From: Owenia fusiformis
Lineage: Eukaryota; Annelida; Polychaeta; Sabellida; Oweniidae
DNA: 64,000 nt
Assembly: GCA_903813345.2 (NCBI GenBank)
Contig: CAIIXF020000005.1
Location: forward strand, 13,519,375 to 13,583,374
Reading direction: 5' to 3'
Below the pieces are notes generated by a model. The model did not search any database. It saw nothing but the letters and a program-made list of their open reading frames with translations, and had not been told where the DNA came from. The position numbers were made by a program, and so were the translations under genes. Position 1 is the first letter of the stretch. Every line of letters starts with the position of its first letter. This document shows positions 12,397 to 24,800 of this stretch, piece after piece.

Positions 12397-12919
12397 TACT
12401 GTAGATTGGGTTAATTTGGCGCCCGCTTTAATTTGGCGAATTTGGCGAAATTGAAAAATTCGCTAATATAAATCTTCGCCAAAATTTAGAATGAATCCCC
12501 GGGAATAATCGAGGGTATTTCGTCTAGTGTATTTAGGTCACTTTCGGTTTATTTTTTTCCAAAAATATGAAAAATGTCTCTCATAATTTGGCTCAGAACT
12601 GGTCAGTCACTCATTAATACTCAGGGAAAAACTAGAACGGAAAAGCGCAGTATAGTAGCAGCATCGATCAAGGAGCAAAATGTAAAGGATGATCTCACAA
12701 AAATGTACAAACGTGGTGAATATCGCCAGTGGTCCTCAAAAGAAAAATGAACATAGCCAAACATGCCCATTTACATGGTTTATAAATCGCAAACAGCACA
12801 TAAATTTAACATTGCATTAACATTTTTTGCATATATCCGCCAAATTAAATAGCCGCCAATATGCCAAAAATGACAAAATCGCCAAATTAAGTAGCGCCAA
12901 ATTAACCCAATCTACAGTA
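12397..12919. mobile_element. MITE, 523 bp, TA target site, CTGTAGATTGGGTTAATTT ends
   Basis: The left end CTGTAGATTGGGTTAATTT is matched inverted at the right end (AAATTAACCCAATCTACAG), each preceded or followed by TA. Subterminal TTTGGCG/CGCCAAA words also repeat. No coding frame. The TA duplication suggests a Tc1/mariner-type mobiliser. Confidence 0.8.
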
Positions 12920-13077
12920 TGTGTAAAGTATACACAATATTGTATATAAAGTTGCAAATGTAGGTTAAATTCAAAACTGTACATGAAGGTGACTCTACAT
13001 GTACATCTATATCAATATTGTATATAAAGAGGCAAATACATGTAGGTTAAATTCAATACTGTATATGAAGATGACTC

Positions 13078-13473
13078 TATAGTCAAAACAGTAATGTTTG
13101 TGACTACTTTGAATTTTAAAAATAAGCAATCAAATCACCATATTGAAACAGTTTATGTAAAAATAGAAACATTTATATTTATCCTAACTTTTGTTTATTA
13201 CAGATAGTAATGTATAATGTGCAGCAAAGCTGTGGCCTTTTGTAATTTAGGGAGTTTCAGCCATGTTAATTTTTCCGAAAATAACATGGCAGAGAAGTTT
13301 CAAAATATAAGAGGACACAGATATGATAGCTAAACTAGAAAACAAACTAAAATATACAAAAGTTAGGGAGAAATATAAATGTTTCCATTTTTACATAAAC
13401 TGTTTCAAGATGGTCATTTGATTGCTTATTTTTTTAATTCAAAGTAGTCACAAACATTACTGTTTTGACTATA
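13078..13473. mobile_element. MITE, about 396 bp, with about 115-bp inverted repeats and TA target site
   Basis: Ends TATAGTCAAAACAGTAATG (left) and CATTACTGTTTTGACTATA (right) extend inward as a near-perfect inverted repeat of about 115 bp, through ATAAGCAATCAAAT and GAAACAGTTTATGTAAAAAT. No coding capacity. Confidence 0.8.
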
Positions 13474-13610
13474 CATGTAAATCTATATCAATATTGTATA
13501 TAAAGAGGCAAATACATGTATATAGACTATAAAGTTGCAAGTACATGTATAAGCAATATTGTATATGAAAGTGCTACTACAAAATATGCAGTATTGTATA
13601 TATTCATCTA

Positions 13611-14640
13611 CTGCAAATTAACAGCTGCTCTGTATATATAATCATGGATTTTATTTGGAAGACTTGTCCATTTTATATCAAAATATTCCTACCAATGAGC
13701 AAAGTCAATGCAATAGTAATGTATGTAAATAATCTAAAATCTATTCTCCGACAACTTACTGCATTACAGTACCCCCCCCCCCCAGCAAGTACCTCCCCAC
13801 ACACACACTGCTAGAAGCTTATCTATCAACACCTCAAGTGGCTGAAATATGAGTGGGTAATTTGATTCAAGATTTACCCCAAGGGAACTATTTGCATCTT
13901 TGCACTGAAGGAACACTGAAGGGGAGGGGGTAGATTTAAATATTTTCTGGTTTTCCGGGGAATGAATCCTGTATCTGAAACTGGCTATCAATCACTGCTT
14001 TATCTTATACAAAGTAGAGTTTCTCATTTATCTTCAGAGTTTATTCTGGTTTTAACCAGACATGTGATCCAAGTGGTCCAAATGCTCATCTATTTAATTC
14101 CTAAAACCTCCCTAAGTATGAGATAAATGGTGATCCTTATTGCACATTTTATTACATTTGATACCCATTCTAAAGAAGAAAACAAAGAATCATTAAGTTG
14201 ATGTATGTATCTTGTGAAAAATGTTTAGCAGATGGAAACATAGAAAGAAGATCCAAAACAGGGAGAAATCATTAAGGTACCATCACCTGTTCTATATGAA
14301 GTCAAAATAGTTTGTACATTGGTTAACAAAAAGGCATATAATACAAAAATGTCTGGTGATAACAGTTTTAGTGAAGGGAACAATTATAACGTATAATAAA
14401 AAGGCAACCCTCAGGAACTCATTACTTTATCTACACAAGAAAATTCAAGAAGACTCAATCCTAATTGAAAAGTTTGAGGGTTGCATGCATTTTTCGGTTA
14501 CTCTGTAAATACATGAATTCTTTAAATGCATGAAGTTGTCGGCACGAGTTGAGACATTGTGGTCTTTGCATCACATCTCTTTGCATTAGGCATAGTACTC
14601 TCTATTAAAATCATTAGATTTATAACTTAACTAAACAATA
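13611..14640. other. Intergenic, no gene seen
   Basis: AT-rich DNA with a C-run at about 13771-13783. Open frames here lack splice context or recognisable protein features. Confidence 0.4.
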
Positions 14641-14776
14641 TAGGGATGTAGCCAGAATTTCAAAACAGGCAAGGCAGATTTAAAAAGGTGAGGCAAAATT
14701 TGAGTTTAAGACTATTTTCATGGTTAAATTTTGGTGAGGCAATTGACTCGCATGCCTCATCTCTAGCTACACTCAT
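14641..14776. mobile_element. MITE copy of the GTAGCCAG...GAGGCA family
   Basis: Left words AGGGATGTAGCCAGAATTTC and GTGAGGCAAAATT, right words ATGCCTCATCTCTAGCTACAC. It resembles the MITE at 1702-2016 and the ones in the first introns of the two transferase genes. Confidence 0.45.
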
Positions 14777-14857
14777 GTACTTGTAATATACATATATCTC
14801 CTTTCATCCAAAATATATCATCAAAAATATATATATATTATATCTATAGAGGTACAT

Positions 14858-14962
14858 TAGCCTTGCCCAAGTCAGTATTTTTTACTTATCTGATCTTAAT
14901 TATTACCGCGGCAGTCATAATAGAAATCAAGATAAGTAAACAGACCGACTTGGGCAAGGCTA
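14858..14962. mobile_element. Short palindromic MITE, about 105 bp
   Basis: Inverted repeat TAGCCTTGCCCAAGTC ... GACTTGGGCAAGGCTA, continued inward by ACTTATCTGAT/ATCAAGATAAGT. The spacer is about 30 bp. Confidence 0.7.
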
Positions 14963-15817
14963 GATGTACATCAGTAAGTAAATTATTTACGGTACGGATA
15001 AACTGAAATTATCCATGAAGTGGAATTCTACATTCCTACAAATATAATAACATGAAATAAAGAACATATGCATGATCTTCTTGGATTTAAGTATTTTCTG
15101 ATTTTTTGTCAAAACTTGTACAACTTTTTGCTGAAATTGTATACATCTTTGAAATGTTTTTAAACAGTCCGATTTCATATTAAAAGAGTGAGCAAAGAGA
15201 CAGTTGGTCTCTTTGACAACTGGGAACATGGAGAACCTCGACAATACAAGGTGAGCAACTTATCATGTCTTTTATGCACCATTCACAGGTTTGTGTGAGA
15301 CCCCGTGCAGGTAGGCATGGGGATTTTGACAAAATCAAAATTGAGCTTTCAAATGCTCTACCCTGAGAGCAACATAATTAGTTAATTTATAGTGAGAAAC
15401 ATAGTTAGCAAAAATGGCACATTAAATAGGGTCAAAATTCAGATCACCAGGAATATGCATTTAAAAAAGCCTACTCCTGGGACAAAGTGTTATGTCGAAG
15501 TTCCACCAACTGACAATAATGCTTGTCAAATTTCCCACATTCTTTGCGTGGGGTCCTTACACAATCCTTTAAATGGTGCATTGCAAGTTGAATTCTTAAG
15601 ATTTGATTACATTTGTGTCTGAACATTTGTTTAAAAGTATATTGATGGATCATTATGTTTGAAAACAATCTGCACATTTTAGGATTACAGGGTAAGTCAT
15701 TCAATGCGAAGATACCTAGTATTGCGCTATGGTCAAGTGAGAAACCAAGCCATTTTAAGTATCATTATTATCCTGCATTCTCAATTAAGCATCATTGGTA
15801 TCCTAGTTTCTTAGGTT

Positions 15818-18800
15818 TCAGTCAATATCCAATCCAACTGCAAGTTCAAGCTGCTGGAGGTATCGGTTCTTTATGGGTAGAAAGTGTCTCCTTTCTTCTG
15901 GTATTTTTTTACACTAAAAAAATAATGCATAATAAGTACATTTGTAAATTATGATAGACCCAGTACAAATTAGATCTTTTTATCATATTGTTTTGATGAT
16001 TTTGTGATATATGATGTTAAAATACAAAAAAATACATATGTACTTTAAATAGGGAACTAACTTTTATGACCTAAAATCTATTATATCTTCAGGGCTTGCA
16101 TTAACGGCGTCCCGTACATGTTAAGGACTCAAAAATAATTTGGAGGACGCAAAAATTGAAAATATTTCCGTTTTTTGGACGCAAAATTTTTTAGGTCAAT
16201 ACTACAATGTGTTTACAACGATACCTAACAAAAACAAATAATTATGATCTCTCACCTTTATTTGAATCGTAAATAAGGCTCAACATGTTGAATATTTACA
16301 AATAATCATGATTCTCTCGAATTTTTTCGACTTTGTTTATTTTTATTTTTAGATTTGAAACCATGACACGCCACAGTTTTTCCTATTCAGAAACAAATAT
16401 TAGGTTATTCATGAAATAAAATGTATTCATTGTCGAATGAACGAACATGCATTTATTCAGTCCGTACTTAACATTTACTTCCGTTTTAAATTCGCGGCAA
16501 GATTAATTAACTTCAAGGTGTTTTGGTAAAAAATGCTTTTAAAATAAAGTTATACCTCAAAACAGGCTAGAAATAGGGGACACACTTTTTTTTTCAAAGG
16601 ACACACTTTTTAAAAAAATTGCGTCCTTGGGATCACAAATTTTCTAACCTAATGCAAGCGCTGTATCTTTCATTCATATTCTAGGTGAGCTTTATTCAAG
16701 TTTTGATAAAGAAGATGTTTAGATGATAGATACATTTTAAAAAATATCTTCACAGTACTTACATTAAATAAGGTGGAATTATTATTTCTAGCATCTACTG
16801 TTACAGTATCAGACTGGAATTCTTCCTTTTCCTCATCCTGTAGAATCTTCCGTCGTATACTCTTGAATTCTTTGTTGAAAAATAGGTTGGAAGTATGTTT
16901 TCTGTACTCATATTTTACTGGAAGAATGTGGCCCTCAGTTGTAAAGAGGTATTCTTGAGCATTTTTATTGATGTAATTGTCTTTGTCAAAGAGCTGGAAA
17001 TATATGGAAATAAAAAATATTTTGGAATTATTATTATAACAAGAAAAAGACTACACCTTTTATTGATATCATTTCCAAACTATGTTTCTTTTGTCAGTTT
17101 TACACATCACAGCTGAAAATTCAAAATACTGTAAAACCTGTCTTAGTGGAACACCTTTGGTACCTCTAAAAGTGTTCCACTTGGGAGGTGTTCTACTGAC
17201 TATAGGTGTTCTACTTGTAGAGGTTTTCTGCTTCATAGATTTCTATGTACATGTAAGCTGTCTGTGTCACCCATTAAATTGCATCATTCAAAAGCCTTAA
17301 TTGCTTTTGGATAAGATTAGAACACCAATCGACAGAAACAAAAATGCCAATTTGCAATTTGAATCAAGAGCAGAGTAGAAAAAGGCAATAACACGCATAA
17401 TGGTATTGAAGAAAGATTTGAGTAATTCTATTCATGGGCTTAGGACTGATGATCAGATAGCACATAATGAAAAGTATGTTTGCCTTGAGGACCAAGACAT
17501 TACATGTTGATTTATACTACAGAGATTTATATATGACCTAGGTTAAGAGAATACCTGTAAGATGCTAGATGCTTTTATAATTTGTGTAAAAAATGAATAG
17601 ATAAGAAACCTAACAAGAGGGTTGAAAAATTGGATTGGAAGACATATTTGCAACAATCAAACTATCAAATCTGAGAGTAATAAATTCAACAGCTAATTGA
17701 ATAAACATTCAACTAGATGAAGAGGCATTTCAAGGTGTAATTAGCATTGCTAACCATAAAAAACTTGCGGGAGAAGAAATTTTCCCCCTTGTGACTTACA
17801 GGCTGAATAAAGTTTGTGCTTTGTACTACTAGTCTACTAGACTGCTAAACCATATATCTGCTTTAAATGGGCTTCTTAGCCTTTTATAGATTATTGATGG
17901 AGATGGAGATTATAAGACTTTCAAGACAGCTTTAAGGTGGGCACTCATATACCTCTTACATATAAGTGCAGTATGTAAATGTATGTGCAAAAGCTCTAAG
18001 GATATCACACTCAGCCTAACTTAAAAACATGGCAGCAATATTCAAACTGAAGTTAACCTTAGTGAGGTTAAGCTTAGTTGCTCTATCAGGGCTTGTGATT
18101 CTTCGTTACATAGAGCTGGTGACATCTTGGAATCAAAGGACCCCATATATACAGAACAATCAAAAACAATCAATAGATGTGATGAATAAAGTCCAAGACA
18201 GAAATAACTTTGGAGAGGAAGAGGAAAATTCTGCAGGAGGGGAGGGAATTTCTGCAAGAGGGGAGGGAATTCCTGCCGATCAGGGAGAATGGGGAGTGAA
18301 ACGTGGTGAAATATCAGAGACCTTTTTTGAGTTATTTAAAGACAGAAAAGCACCAGTGATAAACACTGATAAGACAGAAGATAAGTTACCATGGGAGGTT
18401 TTACGTGGTGAATCCGCAGAGAGGTATTTATTTAGACAAAATGGTGTGTCATCACACAATGATGACATGTCAAAAGATGATGACATGTCAAAACCACTGA
18501 ATGACTCTGAACAAACCGCTTTATTAGCTTCAGAAATTGAATTCATGATGGATATTATAAAGGCTAACAGAAGTGGAACTGGGAAAATTATTACACACCC
18601 TTACATAAGGGACAATATAGATGACAAAGACACAACAATCAAAGAAAAATCAGCAGATAATTATTTGCCAAAAGAATCCGTTGATAATCAGGGAAGAGAT
18701 GAAAATGCTGACATACCAAACTTCAGTTGCACTACAACTGTAGAATTGATAAATCCAGAGAAAGGATTTGGAAAAGAAGAATATTTCGACAACTCTTCTT

Positions 18801-21800
18801 ATTCATATCCAAGCCTCAAATTTGTTTATGAAAGACTTTACCTCAACAAAATATCAACTATTCTAAACTCAGATTTTGTTCAGGAATTGAAATGTTTAGT
18901 GAGAAAAATTCCATCAAAAAGAATTGTGCTGATAGCTGGGAGTGAAAACTATGAGGAAGATGTTTTTAATTGGATTACGGCTGCAGTTCTTAACAATAAT
19001 CCACCGATAGAAAACATACTTGTGATGAGTTTTGACAAAGTTTTTCAGAAAAATTTGAACCAACGAGGATTCTACCCTTTGTATATTAATGTGACAGGTG
19101 ACATTATGAGACCAAGGTATGCATTCTATTACAGACATTAACATAAAACTATATACACATGTACAATAAGTAAAACCCATCCAAGTAAAATTGTTCATTT
19201 AGACAACATGAGATTAAATGGCCTTAAATTTATCCAAGTTCATGTTTTTAGATTCGAGGTCCACCAACATTTTCTGTAAAGTACATGCACAGAAATTACA
19301 TGTATGCACTATTCCTATGAGTTCCTATTTATGTAGGCCAGAGACAGGGTATAAAATGAGGTGAGACAAAAGTCAATGGGTGAGGCAAAGTTATACTGCT
19401 ATCTTTGGACTCAGTCCCAATTTAAAGTTTGATATCTGTAAAAATATAGTTCTGTAAAATGTTGGTGAGAACCTTGACATCCTCATGCCTCAGGCTTTGC
19501 TCATTTCGACAAATAGAAAATATCAAATGAGGTAATGTTTAGAGACTCGGGCATAGACATCTGCTAAAACAAAAATCCATTTTAAATTCCCAATTTAAGC
19601 TGATAATTTGATTCTTTTTTAACATAGGGTGAAATTCAGATCAGGGAAACAAAACATCTGGGTGGCTAGAATGGTGATATGGAGAATATTCCACTATGTT
19701 GGCTTTGAAAAAATTGACAACTTTGATCTAGATGCTATCCCGCTGAAGAACCCTCTTAAAGTATTTGATGAAATTAAAGCTGCAGATATAGTTGCTGCCA
19801 CTGGGACATATCCTATAGATATTGGCAGGTTATACGGATTCACACTGAACATGGGCAGTGTGGAGCTAAGGAACTCAAAAAGAATGAGTGAGTTTAATTT
19901 ATCTTAGCCATTTTAGTGATATGCCTAAGAAATATTGAATCGATTTGGTAGATTATGGTTGCATTATTTGTTTGACATCATAAGTCAAATGATTGAGGTG
20001 CAAGCCTAGTTCATTATGACTGGTCCTTTCAAAGGTGCATTTAATTCTTTATTTGCAGATCAGTTGTGGGACAGCATAGCCAGGGAGAGCGTTTTTAGTG
20101 TCCCAGATGACCAACTCCTGATAAACCGTGCATTACATGAGGAAGGCATCACATGGACAATTAAGAAACCCTATACCTTCACCTCCTATAATGACAGTGC
20201 CATCATGTTTGGTTCAGTACGTGGTGTGACGAGAAATGGATTTGTCGCTGTGGCATTATCAGCGAAACAGTTCTGTAGGGATACTTGTGAGAGAAATAAC
20301 TCAAAAGATGTTGTTGTATCACATTCCAAAGATGTAGTTTATAGCTATCTAGCTCCTGGATTCATGAATGCCACTGAAATACCTGGGTTAAGTGGATTAA
20401 ATTGGTTGGCTTATCACAGTGTAAATGAAACATTGATTGATATACCATGACAGCTTAGGAACTTCAAGACAAGATTTAACAAAAAAAATTGAAAAAATCA
20501 AAAATAGCATCAAATATACTTCACATCAACCAAACTCTTTATGGGATGTTCATCCAAAAAAAGAAGAAATTAATAAAAGATGTAGCTTTTATTGGTATCA
20601 TTTCCAAAACTAACACTAATAATTTTCGTGAAACATACACACAAAGAAACAAACTACATGTATAACAAATTGTTACTGTTTTTGTCTGAATTCTATGTCA
20701 ATTTGAAAATAGCCGAAGGATTTTTAATTTGATGGACTTGTAAATAAAATTTCGCATGTGGTGATTATGTTCTTATATGAAAATGAGAGAAAAAAATGTT
20801 GAATCAGCATGGAACAAAACGCAGAACAATGTACATATACATGCATAATGGAGAACTGGTATGGAAGAAAGTTTTTATTATAAGTAGATTTAAGCATGGG
20901 TCATGGTTAATGGAATGGGATTGTGGGTAATATGCAATTTTAGCAGATGATAAAGATGTATGTTTCCCTTGGGCACAAAGACATTACATGTAAATATATA
21001 CAACATGCTTTTTGCACCATAATGAAACTTTCAAGACAGCTTAAGGTGGGCATACATATATCTGTTGGTATAGTATGTAAAACATGTATAAAGAAGCACA
21101 TCATACTAGGCTAGGCCTACCTTAAAATATGACAGCAAATTTCAAACTGATGTTAACCTTAGTGAGGTTATGTTTATTTGCAATATCGGGACTTGTGATA
21201 TTCCGTTACATGACTTTATGTGGGGAATCTACAGAGGGGTATTTATTGAGACAAAATGGAGTGTCAACATACAATGGTGTGTCAAAACCACTGAATGACT
21301 CTGAACAAACAGTTTTGTCTGCTTCAGCAACTGAATTCATGAGGGACGAAATAAAAGCTGATGACAGAAGTGTTACTGGGAAAATTGTTTCACATCCTTA
21401 CATTGGAGAAATCATCATAAATGATAAACACGCATCAACCAAAGAAAACCCATCAGACAATGATTTACCAAAAGAACCAAGTGATAAAGAGGGAAGACAT
21501 GAAAATGCTGATATTCCTAATTTCAGCTGCAAAACTACTGTGAAACTGATAAATCCCGAGAAAGGATTTGGACAAAAAGAGTATTTCGATAATTCTCCTT
21601 ATGTATATCCAAGCCTCAAATTTGTTTATGGAAGGATGTACCTTAACAACATCTCACACATTTTAGAATCAAATTTTGTTCAAGAACTGAAGTGTTTAGT
21701 GAGAAAAATCCCATCAAAAAGAATTGTACTGATAGCCGGAAGTGAAAACTATGAGGAAGATGTTTTTAATTGGATTACGGCTGCAGTTCTTAACAATAAT

Positions 21801-24800
21801 CCACCAATAGAAAACATACTTGTGATAAGTTTTGACAAAGTATTTCAGAAAAATTTGAACCAACAAGGATTCTACCCTTTGTATATAAATGTGACAGGTG
21901 ACATTATGAGACCAAGGTATGCTCTCTTTTAATAATATTAAAACCTTACAAATGATCAGTAAAAGGTTAAAATATGTCACATTAAGATAATGTTACTGGA
22001 AGTCAATGGTACGAGGGTTGTTCAATAAATACTGAAATAAATGCTCTCATTTTCATGTTTATATAGGAATCAAGCTGAAAATTCCAGAGATTGGAGCCAG
22101 TGTATTTGTCTTAAATCTGCCAAAATATTACTTCATTTAATATATATATGTATGGTTACTATAGCAACCACAGAAATGCCCTTATGTATGCTACTGCTAC
22201 CAAACTTTGTAGGTATATTTTGTAGATTCAATTCACATATGCAACAATTCCTTAAAATTTCACATAGGCTCCTCTAGAAACCTTAACTGAAAGCATTGGT
22301 CTCAGTATTCATTGAACAACAGTTAGGTGCACAATTTAGAGAAGTTTTCACATACCAGTTTTTACTGATTATACATATATATTTCAAATTGGATTGACCA
22401 GGGATGTAGCAAAGATCTAAAATTTGGCGAGGCAAAAGATAATAGATGAGGCTAAGACTATTAGATTACGTGACATGTTGCGTCCACCTGCCTAGCCAGA
22501 CCCATGTTGGCAAATAGAAAATCTAGACAAAGGTAAGGTTTAAAGAATGTTTCTCTGTTTAAAGAGATAATAAGTTGTTAATTTGATTCTTTTTTTACTA
22601 CAGATTCAAATTCCAAACAGCAAAACAAAACATCTGGGTGGCTAGAATGGTGATTTGGAGAATATTCCACTATGTTGGCTTTGAAAAAATTGACAACTTT
22701 GACTTAGATGCTATCCCATTGAAGAACCCACTGAAAGTCTTTGACAAAATCAAAACTGCAGACATAATAGCAGCCACTGGGATATATCCAATTGGTATTG
22801 GGAAATCATATGGATTCACACTCAACATGGGCAGTGTGGAACTAAGGAACTCAAAAAGAATGGGTGAGTTCAATTTAAATGTGTATTTCTATCTTTTAAC
22901 ATTTTAACCATTTTAGGTGATCTAAGGAATATACATGTAGAATGGATATTTTTGCTTCCATTTAATTTATTTAGATCATTATAACTCTATAATTGTAGCG
23001 TTAAATTCATAGAATGCCAAGTACTTGCAGAGGTAACTTCATTGAACACCCTGTCATAGCAGAATTTAGTTCAAACAACATCCTTAGTACTGGAAGAGTT
23101 TAATTCATAGAACACCTTGTTCTGGCAAAATCTAATACAAAGAATACTGGCAGACTTGAACTCATATCAGAAGCCTGAACTTTCAGAATATAATTCATAG
23201 AACGCCATGTCCTGGTAGAATTTAGTAAAAAGACCTTCCTGTACTTACAGAGTTCAATTCATAGAACACCATGTACTTGCAGAATCTAATTCACAAAACA
23301 ACCTGTATTTGCAGACCAGTTTTGGGACAGCCTTGCTAGAGAAAGTATATCTAGACTCCCTGATGATCAGCTTCTGCTTAACCGTGCCTTGTATGAAGAA
23401 GGAATAACATGGAAAATCAAGAAACCCTATAACTTTACATCCTATAATGACAGTGCCGTCATGTTTGGTTCAGTGCATGGTGTAACAAGAAATGGATTTG
23501 TCGCAGTAGCATTATCAGCGAAACAATTCTGCAGGAGAACGTGTGACAGATATAACACAAAAGATGTAGTTGTATCTCACAACAAGACTATAGTGTATAG
23601 GTACCTAGCACCTGGATTTATGAATGCAAATGCAATGCCTGGGTTAAGTGGATTGAATTGGTTGGCTTATTATCATGTCAATAAAACATTGATTGATGCA
23701 CCTTGACTGCTTGGTGTTAATTTTGAGATTAAGAGCTATATGTAATTGAAAGTTATCTTCCAATTTCGCCAATATGTTCCTACCCTATGTCGTAGTTATC
23801 TAAATACAATAAAAGGTGTCTAAAATATGTACTGATTTTCATTTAATGATTTGGTGCCCATTTTACACTTGTATTTGATCATTATCCAAAATCCCATACT
23901 ATTCAAGGGAGGAAGTGATTCATACTTACAAGGTATAAATATTTACAAGTTTCGCTGAGGAAAAAACTTTCCATCCTATCTTCAAGGTCCTTATCATTGA
24001 CATTATGTATAGTAGCATAGCCACACCTGGAAAAAAACAGAGGAATACAGCATATATGATATATGTGATAAAAATGTCAGTTTGATCAGTATAGACCTTG
24101 TGTTCAATCTCTTTTTTCTATCTACATTTTTTTAATCTTTGAACACTCTAAATGTGATTCACATCTTATTTCCCAACCTCCTGGAGCCCGCCTCAGCCAC
24201 TGTTTTATAGCAGTTAACAAAAGGTGGACAAGCATATTTTATATGATGGAAGAGTTTAGAGTATGGGGACTATATACTCAGTAGTGTGTGGCGTCCTATC
24301 CTAGGAAGTCAGCCCATCACAGATGAAACTATTGGAGGGATTATATTGACAAGGGGTTCAATCTTTTCTTGATCTTAACAAAACTTCTCATATATCCCTT
24401 TTTAAACATTTGGGCCCATTTTTCCAAAATTGGCCTTTTTAATATGAAGGTCCACTTTTTCCAAAAAACACACATTTCACCTAAATTACTTTAAAGATTC
24501 TCGCAATCTTTATCCAATCAGCGTTTGCGATGTGTACCAGCTCACGTATAAAAGGCGAATCCAACTCAAATCCATGCAGGGGTGTATGAGGTACTCAAAT
24601 AGGAAAGAGCTCGTGAAATCTGAATTTATATGCACATGGTCAATGTTTACACATGTTTGGAGTTATTGAAGAAAATGTGATATGGGGGTGGTTCCGAATT
24701 TGAAGTCATTGCTGGAAAATATGATTTTAATACGTGAAATCATATCTATAAATACAGCACTAAAAATAACAGTACACATGAAGTACATGTATGATTGTGT

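Larger units (their letters stand above)
12060..13610. repeat. Degenerate minisatellite (CAATATTGTATATAAAGGTGCAA), interrupted by two MITEs
   Basis: Units of roughly 55-65 bp carry CAATATTGTA(T/C)AT, AAGGTGCAACTACAT and TACATGTA. They run through 12060-12396, 12920-13077 and 13474-13610. The gaps between these blocks are exactly the two elements at 12397-12919 and 13078-13473, so the array was once continuous. Confidence 0.7.

Noticed and set aside
15471-15618. Minus-strand open frame with an acceptor (HKCNQILRIQLAMHH...) as the EDEM1 last exon
   Set aside because: Its phase does not fit exon 12, and the segment at 15818-15913 both fits the phase and matches the EDEM1 C-terminus ([12 protein letters not shown]).
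15655-15954. 99-residue plus-strand frame
   Set aside because: It overlaps the last EDEM1 exon in antisense and shows no recognisable domain.
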